Assembly (NCBI GenBank): GCA_050084515.1 | Contig: CM114274.1 | Coordinates: 7,936,001 to 8,000,000 of the forward strand | From: Blasia pusilla | Taxonomy: Eukaryota > Marchantiophyta > Marchantiopsida > Blasiales | Direction of reading: 5' to 3' | DNA length: 64,000 nt | Shown: positions 24,669 through 36,192 of the stretch, in pieces | Layout: each line of letters starts with the position of its first letter | Numbering within the stretch: the stretch's first letter is position 1 | Notes under the pieces: model-generated | Seen by the model: the letters and a program-made list of their open reading frames with translations, nothing else | Databases searched by the model: none | What the model was told of the DNA's origin: nothing | Program-made: the position numbers and the translations under genes

Positions 24669-25027
24669 TGTCATGACCTTACGGATTATGTCGTAGATTA
24701 TAGTGTCCTAGTAGAGGCCATACCTTATGTAGGACCGTAGTGTCTAATTAGAGTTGCGCTTTCATACATAAGGTTGGGGGTTACTCAATTGAGGGTGACT
24801 TTTCCAGTAGGGCCCGCTCTTAGGTTGGAAGATATAGTGTGGAGTGCACTCAACGAACAATTAGTTCTTTGAGTTGAGCCTGTTGCGTTGGGAGTTAGCC
24901 TTGGTAGTGAGTAGAGCTCTTGGCTATGGTGGTTCCCGCAAGCTTCGACCTAGATTCTCCCATCGTGGAGTGGGTTTGGCTCGATTTTATGTGATTCTAT
25001 ACGTGTTTTATGACAGTAGGTCTTTCA
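24669..25027 (+). repeat. G2 5' terminal U unit
   Basis: Begins TGTCATGACC and ends GGTCTTTCA; it matches 34010-34369. S repeats are absent on both sides, unlike the 3' copy. No standard tRNA-type primer site directly follows the CA end; a TGGTAGC about 30 bases later (near 25059) is a weak candidate. Confidence 0.8.
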
Positions 25028-26544
25028 CAAATTTCACTCAAAGAACTAGAGTAGATCGATGGTAGCTTCGATTGTGGATCAGTAGGATCTGGTTAGCGTT
25101 GATTGTGTACTCAGCCGTGGATGTTCGTGGCTTGTGGCCTATGTTGGAGGTGGAAAACTGGTACGTGGTTGGTTGGGAAAGAAGCACCTTGCTGAGAGCT
25201 TTCCAATGCGCTTTAGATCGCCGGATTTTGTCAAGAGAGTTGGAAGTTATGAAGGATTGAAGATTTTGGTTCGTGTTCGACGGTTTTCTGATGTGGAGAG
25301 CTTGGAGTTCTGAAGCTCTCTTGAAGTTCATCCAGATTAGGTGAGAGATTCCTATTGCTACTTGTATTTTGATCTCATGTGAAGCTATCTGCTTGAGTGT
25401 GTGGAGCATTGCGGATTTCTGCGTGCATGAATCTGGGCGGAAGCGCTGTCGGATTTGCGATTCTAGAGGTGTATGGACAGCAAGTTTGTCTGATTTTTAG
25501 CTCAGAGTACAGAGCTCGGTTATAGCTGATATTTTGTGGAGAGATAGCTATGGTGGTCAATTGAATTCTGGTTGAAACAGATTCAATTTTGGTTGAGGAT
25601 TTGTGGAGTAATTGCTGATCAAAATTTTGCGGATAGCTCAAGGTCTGGCTATGGTGGACAGCAGATCGGAGGGGTTGGTTGGTTGGTGATTCGTCTATTG
25701 TTCGAGATGCCTATCCTATTGGGGGCGCCCTAGTTGGGCCTCTCTCCATAGCAAAGCATGGCGAAGCGTGGCGATAGGGGCATGTCTCGAGCATTTCTCG
25801 GCGTTTTGAGGCTTCGAGGCAACTCGTGGTAGCTCGGGCGAGTGGGCGTGAGAGGCGGAGTAAGGAGCAAGGAGCAAGCATGCCTGCTTGGGCGTGAGGC
25901 AATTTTTGCAGGATTTGTGATTTGAGTGTTGCATAACTGGTCACCCATCTTTGGGCTATTATGCCTGGAAGACGCTTAAATGCTGAGTTCTTAACTATGT
26001 CAGTGTACACACTAGTGTAGCTCATTTTGGTGATGTTTGGAGATGTGTTAGGCGCTTTGTACATCTCAGGTTTTTGGTTGATGGACCTCTAGCGCATAGT
26101 ACGGTATAGCCTCTCCATACAGGTGATATTTTCAGGTGCTGCGAGTCCGACTAGCACGTCATCGACCCGCGGCGGAGTAGCTATTGCGTTAGAATTGTGA
26201 GGTGGGTTCTGTGGATTTAGGGGGCACCACGTTTGGTGGATTGTGTTACCTTGCTTTCCATTTGCAATTGGAGGGTTGTCGTTGTACTTTCTGTGTTTGG
26301 ATCCCCTCCATCGTTGCTTCTTGCTTGCGCACCCATTGTTAGGGTTGACGTTGATTTCTAGAGTAGTGTTACTCCTGTGTGCTACCGGTAGTGAGGCTGG
26401 TGTGATGACCAGTAGACCGTGGGAGGATTCTTGTGGTGATGAGAAGTTAGGTTGCCTACACCCATAGCTAGTAGAGCTAGAATAGTATAGCGAAATCGAC
26501 GTCACTTGGTTACTTAGTGGTGGTAATTTGGTGGTGGTCCGGCA
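25028..26544 (+). other. G2 leader
   Basis: About 1.5 kb between the 5' U unit and the recognisable gag. Frames on the minus strand here (up to 176 codons) look like chance frames opposite a decayed gag N-terminus. No domain recognised. Confidence 0.5.
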
Positions 26545-27535
26545 TTGGCGTTGGTCATCACAAAGTTGTCTGGTGGTCTGGTTGGGGACCGTGGTGCGGA
26601 CAGTGGTGGTTTTACACATAGTGGATTGAGGTATTGGCTACCTTTTCCACTTCCGACGATTGATGAAGAGGAGGACGAGGGTGTTCCAAACACCGAGTCT
26701 TCTACGTTATTATCGAGTGTTGCAGCTCCATTGATTTGGGACATGGATGGGATATATGGGGCCATGAAGGGCCCACGACGATACTCGGGTATAGTGGGCA
26801 CCATTGAGTTGGAGGACTTCATGCAGGAGTTTGATACGTGGTGTGATATGCAGATGTTGTGGAACGCCACGTTGTTTACACCCTTCTTGGCTTGGAAGGG
26901 GTTGTTTCAACACTTGGAGGGACCACCCATGGATGATTACTATGAGTTTAGGAAGGACCATGCTGCTAAGATTGAGGCCTGGAGACAATATTGGTCTCCA
27001 AGCTATGTGTCTATCACCCATGGTGGTATTGGTAGTAGTGCTCCTACTATGCCAGCCAGCCCGACGTTGAGTGGTACAAGTACAAGCCGGAGTGGGGATA
27101 CTAGTGGAGGTATCCATGGAGGTACCAGTGGGGGTACCATGGAGGTACTAGTGCCCCACCATCGTTCAGCCCGGTTGCAGAGTTCTTCAAGAGGTTGAAG
27201 AAGAACTATCAGGGAGTGAAGACAAAAAAGTTGAGGAGTCTTTAGGAATTTGAGCGAAAGACTGGTGAGAGTCTTCGTGAGGCATACACTCGTATGCGAC
27301 GCTTGATTTCAGTTACCCAAGGTATGACTGAGGCTCAGGCAGTCCAATTTTGGTATGGGATCTTGGATAGAGAGTTACGCCGCAGGGTACGTGATGCTAC
27401 TCTTATGAGTGATGATTCACCCACATTGACCCATGTGTTTGCTCTATCTGAGAAGATTGAGCTTAACATGGTGAAGGAGAGAGAAGTGACATCCACATTT
27501 GGTAGGAATACAACTACTACTTCTCGTGTTTAGCG
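26545..27535 (+). pseudogene. G2 gag (capsid)
   Basis: Frame 26545-27198 (TTG start or upstream start lost) carries the N-terminal capsid part (FMQEFDTWCDMQ, FTPFLAWKGLFQHLEG, AWRQYW), then shifts frame near 27150-27190. The capsid continues with AEFFKRLKKNYQG and, after a TAG at about 27243, EFERKTGESLREAYTRMRRL through 27533. This is the pattern of a retrotransposon Gag capsid, which would form the virus-like particle. At least one frameshift and two stops disable it. Confidence 0.75.
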
Positions 27536-27639
27536 GCCCACCTCACAGTCTCGTAGTAGTGGTGGTGGTAGTTAGTAGTGAGAGTCGTGGGGGGTACACA
27601 CGACCTCAGTCAGGTCCTAGAGGGACACTTGCGTAGTGA

Positions 27640-27985
27640 CCATTGCCTTCATTTGTTGCCCCTGCAGCAAGGATAGTCATGTTGGACATGTGGAGATGAT
27701 CATGTTAGAAGGTTTTGTCCCCAAGAGGATGGGAGACGGACTTTGGAGGATGGGCCGCAGTCAGCCCCAACTCAGTGTGATAATTGCGGGAGACCACGTC
27801 ATCCTCGAGAGCGTTGCTTTGATCTTCATCTAGAGTTGAGATCAGGCCGCGGCCGTGGTGGAATAGCTCCGAGAGGCCGAGGTGGTAGAGGTGGTAGGGG
27901 TAATAGAGGTGGACCAGTGGTTGGAGAGCCTACGGTGGCTACCCCTACCACTACGACAGAGTCAGCTATGGCTCAGATTGATTAG
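27640..27985 (+). pseudogene. G2 nucleocapsid: two zinc knuckles and RGG-rich tail
   Basis: Two CCHC knuckles are visible in different frames. One is at 27680-27718 (CWTCGDDH to C, spacing C-x2-C-x3-H-x4-C). The other is at 27776-27817 (CDNCGRPRHPRERC, the standard x2-x4-x4 spacing). A tail rich in RGRGG repeats follows (about 27840-27920). Such motifs bind the element's RNA. The frame change between the knuckles shows decay; G3 keeps both knuckles in one frame near 63995-63840. Confidence 0.75.
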
Positions 27986-28559
27986 TTGGAGCAGAAGTTG
28001 GCTACTATGGCTGGTATCCAGCATAGATCAGGTTTGGGAGCAGGGGCTTCCACCTCTTATGGAGAGGATGATCTCTCTTATATGGCGAGTGCAAAGACAA
28101 GTTGAGGCATCACCAGCGATTCGAGAGGAGCCACTCGAGCGTCGAGCCACGTGGTGCTCTTGTGGAGTTGGACCCACAAAGGGGTGAGGCCGGGAGGCGG
28201 GCTAGGCTTCCCCGGTCATTCTTGTTGTATGAGGTGATTAGGACTCAATCCATGGTTCCTACGCAGCCTATTGAGCCGATAGTGGGGACTGAGGCATCTA
28301 CATCGCGTGTAGTAGACATAGATGCAACATCCAATGCAGTATTCCGGATGGCAACTTCAGTGTTGGGATCCCCATTGTTTTCGGCCACGAAGCTGATGGC
28401 TTTAGGAGTTGACTTAGCTCCTATATTTTAGCCATGACCACGTTGAATGTGTGAATGTGTGCAAGAGGTATTCTTGCTACGTCTTTGAGGTGGATGAGGG
28501 TGTTGCGGTGGAGCGGCCCTCTATGTCAGGTGTAGCATTGAGTACCAATGCTACTTGGC

Positions 28560-29062
28560 AGGCAGCAGCGGAGAAGATGGATGCATTACCAGCCCGGTGA
28601 GCCATTGATCGTGAGAGGCTTACACATGGCGTATGTATGTTGGACAATCAGAGTGGGATATTCCGATTGGTGAGTCCTACAAGACACGTGTATAGACCAG
28701 ATAGAGTCTTGTTAGACTCTTGTGCCTAACCTTTGATGTTGGGAAAGGCGGCATGTATTGGTTTGGATATTCGGAGGTCAGAGCTTGAGCCTTGCCCATT
28801 CCAGATTCAAACATCACTTGGAGGAGCCAATGATAGGCCTCAATTCATGACACGGGAGAAGTTGTTTGTACATTTGAGACCAGATCATGCGACTGATAGC
28901 TCCCGGTTGGGAATACCTGTAGTGGTCACTTCAACCGAGTCGTATGATGTACTAGTTGGAGGAGCAGTATTGTACCCAATGGGTTTTCAAATGGACTCTT
29001 TGGATCGAGACTTTCGGTGGCGTCTTATAGACCTAGTTGGAAGTCCGGGGATGGACGTATGA
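28560..29062 (+). pseudogene. G2 aspartic protease region
   Basis: The active-site strand reads VLLDSCA, stop, PLMLGK near 28707-28745. G3 has VLLDSGAQPLMLGK at the same place, so G2 has lost the Gly of the DSG triad and has a TAA after the Ala where G3 has Gln. Downstream, PFQIQTSLGGA and SYDVLVGGAVLYPMGF match G3 closely. The protease would have cut the polyprotein; this copy cannot be active. Confidence 0.7.
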
Positions 29063-29439
29063 GCCAGGTTCCTGTGAGATTTATTTATGGGGCTTGACCA
29101 AGAGGGTCTTCCCCAACGGTGTTAGCATCTGTGGTTGGTTTTAGTGGAGTAGTCACTTGGCCATGAGACTTTTTGGAGGGTAATGTTTCTGCTATGGATT
29201 CTCCTGTGCATGAGGAGGTAGAGGAGGTCCCTAGTTTTGCAGCAATGGCATCCTCATTGTTGGATGTGCCACTTTGGAGTTTAGGTGGTGCACTACGGCA
29301 GGAAGCTGATCACCTAGTGCAGGAGGCTTGGTGTGAGGCTGTTATACCTCACGAGGAAGAGGAGGCCCCCACGGCGGACTCCTACTTCTGGTCCAGTTGG
29401 GTTATCCCCTTTGGATACTACACCCATTGCATGGTAGTA

Positions 29440-30440
29440 TCCGCCGAAGGGCATTTGTGTGTTAGATCTCTTAGGTGGGATTAGCACTGGTTTGGTTGCA
29501 GTGTTGCAGGCCGGTATTTATGTGCGGAGATACGTGTATGTGGAGCGAGATGAGACGGCCTAGAGAGTCTCATCCCGACATATCGGTCAATTGATGCGGA
29601 GATATCCTGAGTTGTTGCCGCCATTAGCTATTCGTGGGTACCAGCGTGCTTTGCTGTCACACATTGCATTGTTGGGGGCGCAGGACCTTGAGAGGGTTGG
29701 TCATGTGGATTTGGTGATTCTTTGGATGGCCATGTTAGGGTCATACACGTCTTTGGTCGTGGTGAGGGATTACACGAACCTAGGTCTCGATTATTTTGGG
29801 AGATGTTACGGGTGTTACGACATCTTCAGTTCATCGAGCACATGCTCCGGCTTACATTCGGAGAATGTTCCATTGTTGGGTGACACTCGGACCGGATGAT
29901 GGCGAGTGTTCATGAGGTGCGGTCTTGGATTGGACCAGCGGTGTTGTTGGATGCTTGAAGTTGGCTCGCGTGCACATAAATCCCAGTTGGTGGACAAACT
30001 TGTTGCCTAGGGGAGGTTCTACGTCGAGCATATGATGTGGTGCTGGCGAGATCCTTGCCTTACAGTGGATAGTATCTTGGATACTTGGAAACTTTCTCAG
30101 GTGGTGAGGGTTATTGATCGGTCACCCATGGCAGTGGTGAACCGTGTGGGCCAGCCTAGGATGGCACTACCCACATTTGTGAGTTTTCCCTCATCACATG
30201 CCTACAGGGAAGGTGGTCCCGGGCTTGTATGGGATTCTCATGTGCGACAGTTGGTGGAGCCTAACGCTGATGAGAGAGAGCGTGCAATGGGATTTGCTAT
30301 TGGTGTGACAGCGGTTGCTTCCATTTCTGAGGCTTCACGACGTCATGTGTTGGGTCAGGCCATGGACCTGAATTGTTTGACTTGGATTTTGAGTCTTGGT
30401 ATGGCCGAGCAGCGTCGACTTCGGACTATGTCTGTGGGTC
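29440..30440 (+). pseudogene. G2 C5 cytosine DNA methyltransferase domain
   Basis: Motif I reads LDLLGGIS at 29462-29485 (G3: LDLFGGIS), followed by YVYVERDE. Next come MRRYPELLPPLAIRGYQ, and then VDLVI with the catalytic loop as GWPC-stop-GH near 29720-29740, where CAG of PCQ has become TAG and a frameshift lies just before. SENVP (motif VI) is at about 29859. The C-terminal part is in frame 30032-30712: FPTFVSF-like strand, EPNADERERAMGF, and GQAMDLNCLTW (motif X-like). The family transfers a methyl group from S-adenosylmethionine to cytosine C5. The domain lies between protease and reverse transcriptase. Several stops and frame changes make this copy inactive. Confidence 0.85.
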
Positions 30441-30656
30441 TTCCACCCCTTCTGATATGCTTGATGGCTACAGGGATGGTAGAGGCATCGGCCGGGGGCG
30501 AGGAGAGTAGTATTTTGCATCCTTGGAGTAAATGGGATGTAATGGCTCGGCATGTGGAGTTGGTTGCTCATGCTGGTGGAGGAGTTATTTGCTTAGGTGA
30601 TGGTGTAGCTAAGGTGTACTATCTTGTGAGGGGGTTGCGCAGTAGCCAATGGCATC

Positions 30657-31475
30657 GTGCCAGTGGAGGAGACTTGGGAGCCATTACTTGGGCCCAAGCT
30701 TACGAGAGGTGAGAAACGACGCTTGATACAGTTCCTACTTGCTTATAGGAGTTGTTTTGCCTTTAGTATGAAGGAGTTGGGTGCTTTGGTTGGACCCGGT
30801 ATACGGATTGATTTGGCTAGTGATACGTCAATCTTCCGTTGTCCCTACCGATATAGTGATATGGAGAGGGACCTGATTCAGAGTAGGACATTGGACCTTT
30901 TGGAGGCTGGATTAGTGGAGTTTTTGCATGGAGAGTATGCATCAGCCACTGTCATGCCTGCTAAAAAGGATGTGCATGGCAACTACACGGATAGGCGGAT
31001 GTGTGGAGATTACCATCCTATCAATCGGTAGACCAAGGCTGATAGGTATGCCATACCTACATCTTGAAGTGGTGGGACAGGCAAAGATTTTCAGTGCTTT
31101 GGATCTTCAGCAGGATACCATCAGTTGTCGATTCGAGAGAGTGACAAGGCCAAGACAACATTTTGGGGTATCAACTCTCATGGCAAGGATTGTTTGTACC
31201 AGTGGAAATTCTTACCCTTTGGGTTGAAGAATGCACCTGACGGGTTTCAGAGAGTAATGGACAGGATCCTAGCAGGGTTGGATTTTTTTCGGTGTTACAT
31301 TGATGATATCTTGGTGTTCAGTAACACGGTGGAGGAGCATCAGATACATTTTCAGATTGTGTTTGAGCGGTTGAAAGCTCATGGTCTACGTTTGCATCTA
31401 GGAAAGTGTAAGTTCTTCCATATTGATGTTGAGTACTTGGGTCATGTGATCTATCCAGGTGGTTTGGGAGTTTAG
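30657..31475 (+). pseudogene. G2 reverse transcriptase
   Basis: Gypsy-type RT. Visible motifs are PYRYSDMERDLIQ, SATVMPAKKDVHGNYTDRRM, then after breaks near 31030-31120 KTTFWGINSHGKDCLYQWKF, LPFGLKNAPDGFQRVMDRIL, and the catalytic YIDDILVF with YIDD at 31296-31307. Thumb-side LGKCKFF and VEYLGHVI follow. The active-site Asp pair is intact, but a TAG at about 31029 and frame shifts interrupt the fingers and palm. Confidence 0.85.
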
Positions 31476-32158
31476 CAAGCAAAGGTGGAGGCTATTGCAC
31501 TTATTCCTCGTCCGGTAGATGTGAGTAGAGTTCGGGCATTCATGAGATTGGCGAACTACTATCGGAGGTATGTGAAGGGATTTAGTGCTATGGCAAAGCC
31601 TTTGAACCAATTTTTGAAATCAGATCAGGAGTGGCATTGGGGAGATGTTTAGGAGAGAGCTTTTGTGGAGCTCAAGGCCCAGTTGGTGGCAGCACCTATC
31701 TTTAGGAGACCTATCAGAGGACGCCCATTTCAGTTACACACTGATTGGAGTAGGTTGGGACTTGGAGCGGTGTTGACACAACATAATGATGAGCACATGG
31801 AGTTTGTGGTGGCCTATGCAAGTCGTTCGAATAATGCAGAGGAGTCGCGCTACAATTCAAATGAGGGAGAGTGCTTGGCAAGAGTGTGGGTGTGGGCACA
31901 CTTTAGGTGTTACTTGTTTGGCACACGATTTACCCTTATTCTCGATCACCAACTGCTCAAGTGGTTGATGGAGTCGACAAGCTTTGAGGAAGCTTGCACG
32001 ATGGGCTCTTATCTTACAGAGTATGACTTCCGGGTGGTACATAGACTGGAGTTGCCAACCTTGATCTTTGATGGGTTGAGTAGGAACCCATGTACTAGCC
32101 AAGAGGATGCAATTAGGGCTAGATGGCATGGCAAGGTTGATGAGGAGATGGCGCCAAG
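31476..32158 (+). pseudogene. G2 connection and RNase H
   Basis: After a TAG at 31473 the frame continues RPVDVSRVRAFM and ANYYRRYVKGFS, then RPFQLHTDWSRLGLGAVL, AYASRSNN, and the end DGLSRNP. The first RNase H Asp is in HTDWS (G3 has HTYWS, lost). The domain removes RNA from the RNA-DNA hybrid. Stops at about 31473 and 31650 and a degraded stretch near 31975-32010 disable it. Confidence 0.75.
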
Positions 32159-33587
32159 TTGGCATGCATCCGCCTTTTTTTGTTGGTTAGGGTGGACTCT
32201 AGTATGGAGGACCACATGACATCTTACTCTAGTCAGAGGGTAGATGGCCAACCTTCAGATCCTAAGGTTGGAGATGGTGGTACGGATCAACGTGATATTC
32301 ATGATGATGCGTTGGTGTTGGAGTTCCTACGGACGAGTAGGGTGCCAAGCATAGTGAGTGCCAAGGAGCGAGACCGTGTTCTTCAACGTGCTAAGAGGTA
32401 TCGATTGGAGGGAACATATATTCTCCATGTGTGGGAGGATGGTAGAGTACGAGTAGTGTCGCATTTGGCTGAAGAGAGAGCGCATTGCGACATGCCCATG
32501 AGGAGTTTGGACATTTTGGGATAAAGCGTCACGTATAGCTTACTCCTTGGTCGAGATTGGTGGCGTGGCATGCATACTCAGTGCAGCGATTGGTGTCACG
32601 TTGTATGGTTTGTGACCAGGTGAGGGCATCATTCAATGCCCCTACATCACGATTACGTCCCTTGCCTATTATGGGGTTGGGTTACCATTGAGTGTGGACT
32701 TTATGGGACCGTTACTGATTGATTATGCGACATCATCAATATGTGTTGGTAATGGTGGAGCACTTCTCCAAGTGGATTGAGTTGGTGGCATTACGACAAG
32801 GCAAGTGAGGAACGGCGTATGCGTTTCTTGATAGAGTGCTTAGTCATTTTGATGCACCGGTGAAGTCTTGACCGACGAGGGCACAGTCTGAGTTTCAAGG
32901 TGAGTTTCAGGTCTTGTGTGACAAGGCGTTGATTGATCATCGACCACGTCTCGAGATCATCAGAGGCGGATGGTTTGGTGGCGTGTGGTTCACACGGTGA
33001 AGAGGGCATTGCGCAAGTATGGCCTCTGAAGGGGCATCTTGGAGACTAGGATATTCAGTTGTCATGGTTAGCCATGGGATATAGGTTCAGTCGCCAATCA
33101 TCCTTGGCTTCCTTCTCACCTTATTTTCTGTTATACGGCCAAGATCCAGACTTGCCAGCAGCAATTCGTCGGGAGTCTAGTGAGGTGATGAACCTTGATG
33201 ACCCAGAGATGTGGATGAGAGTGTGTTCTCAGCGAGCAGAGCTCTTTCGGAGAGTTATGCCATCAGCCTTTGAGAATCTTGCCATTGCTCAACACATGGA
33301 TACGTTGTGATAGGCAACCATTCGGGGTGGAGGTTATCGACCATCGATTTGTAGGTTCCATGTGGGGGACTATGTCTATTTGCAGCAGATTGCATCGACA
33401 ACGTTGGATGTGACGGCAGGCTGCACTATTTTCTGAAAGTGCGTGAGGTGTTTTTCGGAGTTCTCATGTTGGAGGGTCGTGATGGAGTTGTTTGGAAGGA
33501 CCATGTGCGTAATTGTGCGCCATGTCATCTTCCAATGTGGATGGTGCTGTTGACCCAAGCTTAGGCATAATATGTGCTAGCTTGAGG
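32159..33587 (+). pseudogene. G2 integrase, heavily broken
   Basis: Pieces of the integrase remain. There is an H-H region near 32480-32520 and CMV near 32600. The core is scrambled by frameshifts (32640-33010), then WLAMGYRFSRQ and SLASFSPYFLLYGQDP (33059-33140) and the C-terminal module (GDYVYLQQ near 33368) are clear. The intact version is best seen in G3. The integrase would join element DNA to host DNA. Confidence 0.75.
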
Positions 33588-33728
33588 TGCATGTTGTGTG
33601 GGTCTGTTGGTAATGCAACCCGTATGTTGGTGTGTGATTGATGTTCTAGGGGTTGGCACATGATGTGTTTGACTCCACATATGGATGTTGTTCATATTGG
33701 AAGGTGGGTTTGTCCTCGATGTACTTAG
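33588..33728 (+). pseudogene. G2 PHD finger
   Basis: CMLC, an 11-residue gap, CD-stop-C, GWHMMC and WVCPRC, ending at TAG 33726-33728. All eight zinc ligands (C4HC3) are present; the single in-frame TGA replaces the Gly of CDGC. See G1 579-716 and G3 57984-57847 for the other copies. Confidence 0.75.
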
Positions 33729-33902
33729 GGGAGGTAGATGACTTGATCTTTGCATGATATGGATTACATATGTGCGACTAACGATGGGGCAACCTAGCAC
33801 CCGGCCTTCTGATTCGTGCACCCAAGAAGGTGTATAGCATGTAGTAGATGTTTAGGGCTACCTGGGAGTTAGAGGGACCTAATCGCCAGTTAGGAGGGCG
33901 AG

Positions 33903-34007
33903 TTGTGGTACACTTGTGTTTGTGGATGCTCTCGTCTATGTTAAGTATGTATGTGAGTATGGTATGTCAGCGATGTATGTTGTATGACGATGTGGATTCG
34001 CACGACA
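33903..34007 (+). repeat. G2 terminal S repeat, copy 1
   Basis: 105 bp from TTGTGGTACAC to CGCACGACA, directly after the polypurine stretch TTAGGAGGGCGAG. It matches 34380-34484 with four mismatches. Confidence 0.8.
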
Positions 34008-34009
34008 GC

Positions 34010-34369
34010 TGTCATGACCATACGGATTATGTCGTAGAGTATAGTGTGCTTGTAGAGGCCATACCTTATGTAGGACCGTAGTGTCTAGGTAGAGATGCGG
34101 TTTCATACATAGGGTTGGGGGTTACTGAGTTGATGGTGACTTTTCCAGTAGGGCCCGCTCTTAGGTTGGAGGATATAGTATGGAGTGCACTCAAAGAACA
34201 ATTAGTTCTTTGAGTTGAGCCTGTTGCATTGGGAGTTAGCCTTCGTAGTGAGTAGAGCTCTTGGCTATGGTGGTTCCCGCAAGCTTTGACCTAGATTCTT
34301 CCATCGTGGAGTGGGTTTGGCTCGATTGTATGTGATTCTATACGTGTTTTATGACCAGTAGGTCTTTCA
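34010..34369 (+). repeat. G2 3' terminal U unit
   Basis: 360 bp beginning TGTCATGACC and ending GGTCTTTCA; about 94% identical to 24669-25027. It sits between the two S copies. Confidence 0.85.
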
Positions 34370-34379
34370 TGGATTTGAA

Positions 34380-34484
34380 TTGTGGTACACTTGTGTTTGT
34401 GGATGCTCTCGTCTATGTTATGTATGTATGTGAGTATGGTATGTCAACGATGTATGTTGTATGACGACGTGGATTCGCACGAAA
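34380..34484 (+). repeat. G2 terminal S repeat, copy 2
   Basis: 105 bp, about 96% identical to 33903-34007; ends CGCACGAAA, taken as the 3' boundary of G2. Confidence 0.8.
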
Positions 34485-35150
34485 AAGTCAATATCTTTGT
34501 GTAATCCTAGGACGAAGGATAGACTTTAGAGGAAGATTTTTTGTGACATCACTAAGGATGTCTAGTAGACCCACCTTTGTGGGCAAATAAGATGAATGAA
34601 GAAGATAGAGCATCTTGCAAATTTTTAGGGTTTTTAGTTATCATTGAAGTACACGATGTCATTGGGGAATTTGGGAGTTGATATGACTTATAGAGGGCAC
34701 AAAACTCATGTGATTTTTTTTTCGAGTAACGTACTATGCTAACATGGGCAAGAGGTGCTCATATTAGCCTAGTTACTATTATATGTAGAGTCTTATTATT
34801 GAGGCTTATATATGGAAAAATAGTTCCTAACCTATTACATACAAAAAATTGAGTCTTAGAGACACATGCTAGAGGGGATTTGGGGTAGCAAGTCATGGTC
34901 ATGGGTTGAAGGAGGATTACCTTAAGTGGAATCACTAAAGCAGAACCAAGACTAGGGAGGTGATGGGAGTCTTGACGGTCTATGCCACGAGACATGAGAC
35001 TAGTCAAGGCACATGTGTGAGTCATAAGATAAGTCTCAATGCCCAGAGTAAGGGTGGAGTGTTCTCTTGAAGGAAGGCTAAGATAGGCAAGAAACCATGA
35101 GACCAACCGTTGAGATACACTTTTGTGATTGGTTTCTCCCAGAGAACTCT
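34485..35150. other. No gene seen between G2 and LINE A
   Basis: A 115-codon frame on the minus strand (34759-35106) has no recognisable domain. No repeat boundary was found. Confidence 0.5.
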
Positions 35151-35194
35151 ACTAGCGGCTTTTCCGAGTTTCTTTAGATTGCCTCTCACCTAGC

Positions 35195-36192
35195 TCAGGG
35201 GGGGAATGCCAACAAAAGTGGCCCAAGTATTGGGGCAGGGCAACTTTTGGCATTGTCGAAGGAGGGTGGAGGGGTCAGTTTGATTGCCATAGGTGAGGTG
35301 CTCTTGCGGTTGGTGAGTTGCACTATCGCTTTGCAATTCCGTGAGGCTTTCCATTCACATCTGAGTCCGCACTTGTTTGGAGTTGCCATGCCAGCCGGTT
35401 GTGAGATTGTAATCTTAGGTTTGAGGGCTTGTTTGGATATACATCTTGAGTGGGTGGTTCTCCAAGTTGATGTGGAGAACGCCTTCAACTCTAGTGTCTA
35501 GGGCAGCTATCTTCACACAGTTGAGAGACGCAAGGGCTCCTATAGCGAGCCTAATTCCCTTTGTGCAGGCTTTCTATGGGGCCCCTTTGGCCCTCTATTT
35601 TCACCATGGTAGGTTCAAGGAGGAGGTCATGGTTTTAGAGTCTGCTACCGAGACTCGTCAAGGTGATCCCTTGGGTGGGGCATTGTTTTCTTTGGCTCAT
35701 TATCGAGCGGTTCTTTCTACTGTGGAGGCTTTCCCGGGTTGCATTTTCTTTTTGTTGGTAGTGGATACTCAAATTGTTGGCCTTGGAGACCTGGTCGTTC
35801 CTACATTTCAACACTTTTCAGCATAGTTGGCACAAGTCAGCCTCGCGGTGAAGGTGGGAAAGTGTAAGGCTTGGTCTCCATCAGGCCTGCCGGTTGATAT
35901 TCATTTACCTGACCGATTCTTGACACCTCTTGGAGGGCTTTGCATCTTGGGAGTCCCACTCGGGAGCCAAGACTTTGTATCGAGTTTTGTGGCGGCGGCT
36001 CTTACCGAGGATCTTCTCCGCGTCGACAATCTCACGAGGATTGGTGATCCTCAAATAGCTTATGGCATCCTCACATCCTGCTTTGCTCGTAGACTTGGTT
36101 ATCTTTGTAGAACTGTGTGGGGTCTAGCCATATTTCTTCCTTGTATAGATCCTTTGATAGAAAGATCATGCAAGCGTTTGGGGATCTACTAG
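35195..36192 (+). pseudogene. LINE A reverse transcriptase
   Basis: Motif A reads QVDVENAFN (near 35463-35490). The frame then shifts and motif B is RQGDPLGG (35656-35679) followed by ALFSLAHYRAV. The catalytic motif C is degraded: LVVDTQIVG near 35758, where LINE B has AHDTHIIG and FADD-type is expected. After a TAG at 35824 the thumb-like region continues (KVGKCKAWSPSGLP, CILGVPLG). Stops, a frameshift and loss of one catalytic Asp make it inactive. It would normally copy the element RNA at a nicked target. Confidence 0.75.

Larger units (their letters stand above)
24669..34484 (+). mobile_element. Gypsy-like element G2, nearly full length, decayed
   Basis: About 9.8 kb. Order: U unit (24669-25027), leader, gag, two zinc knuckles, protease, C5 DNA methyltransferase, reverse transcriptase, RNase H, integrase, PHD finger, polypurine tract, S (33903-34007), U (34010-34369), S (34380-34484). 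The two U copies are about 94% identical by hand count (20 mismatches and one indel in 359 bp), so the insertion is old. Many stops and frameshifts make it non-autonomous today. I found no convincing target-site duplication. Confidence 0.9.

Noticed and set aside
26089-26619. 176-codon minus-strand frame
   Set aside because: Lies opposite the decayed leader and gag of G2, has no domain, and its Thr/Ser/Pro-rich make-up is what an antisense frame gives.
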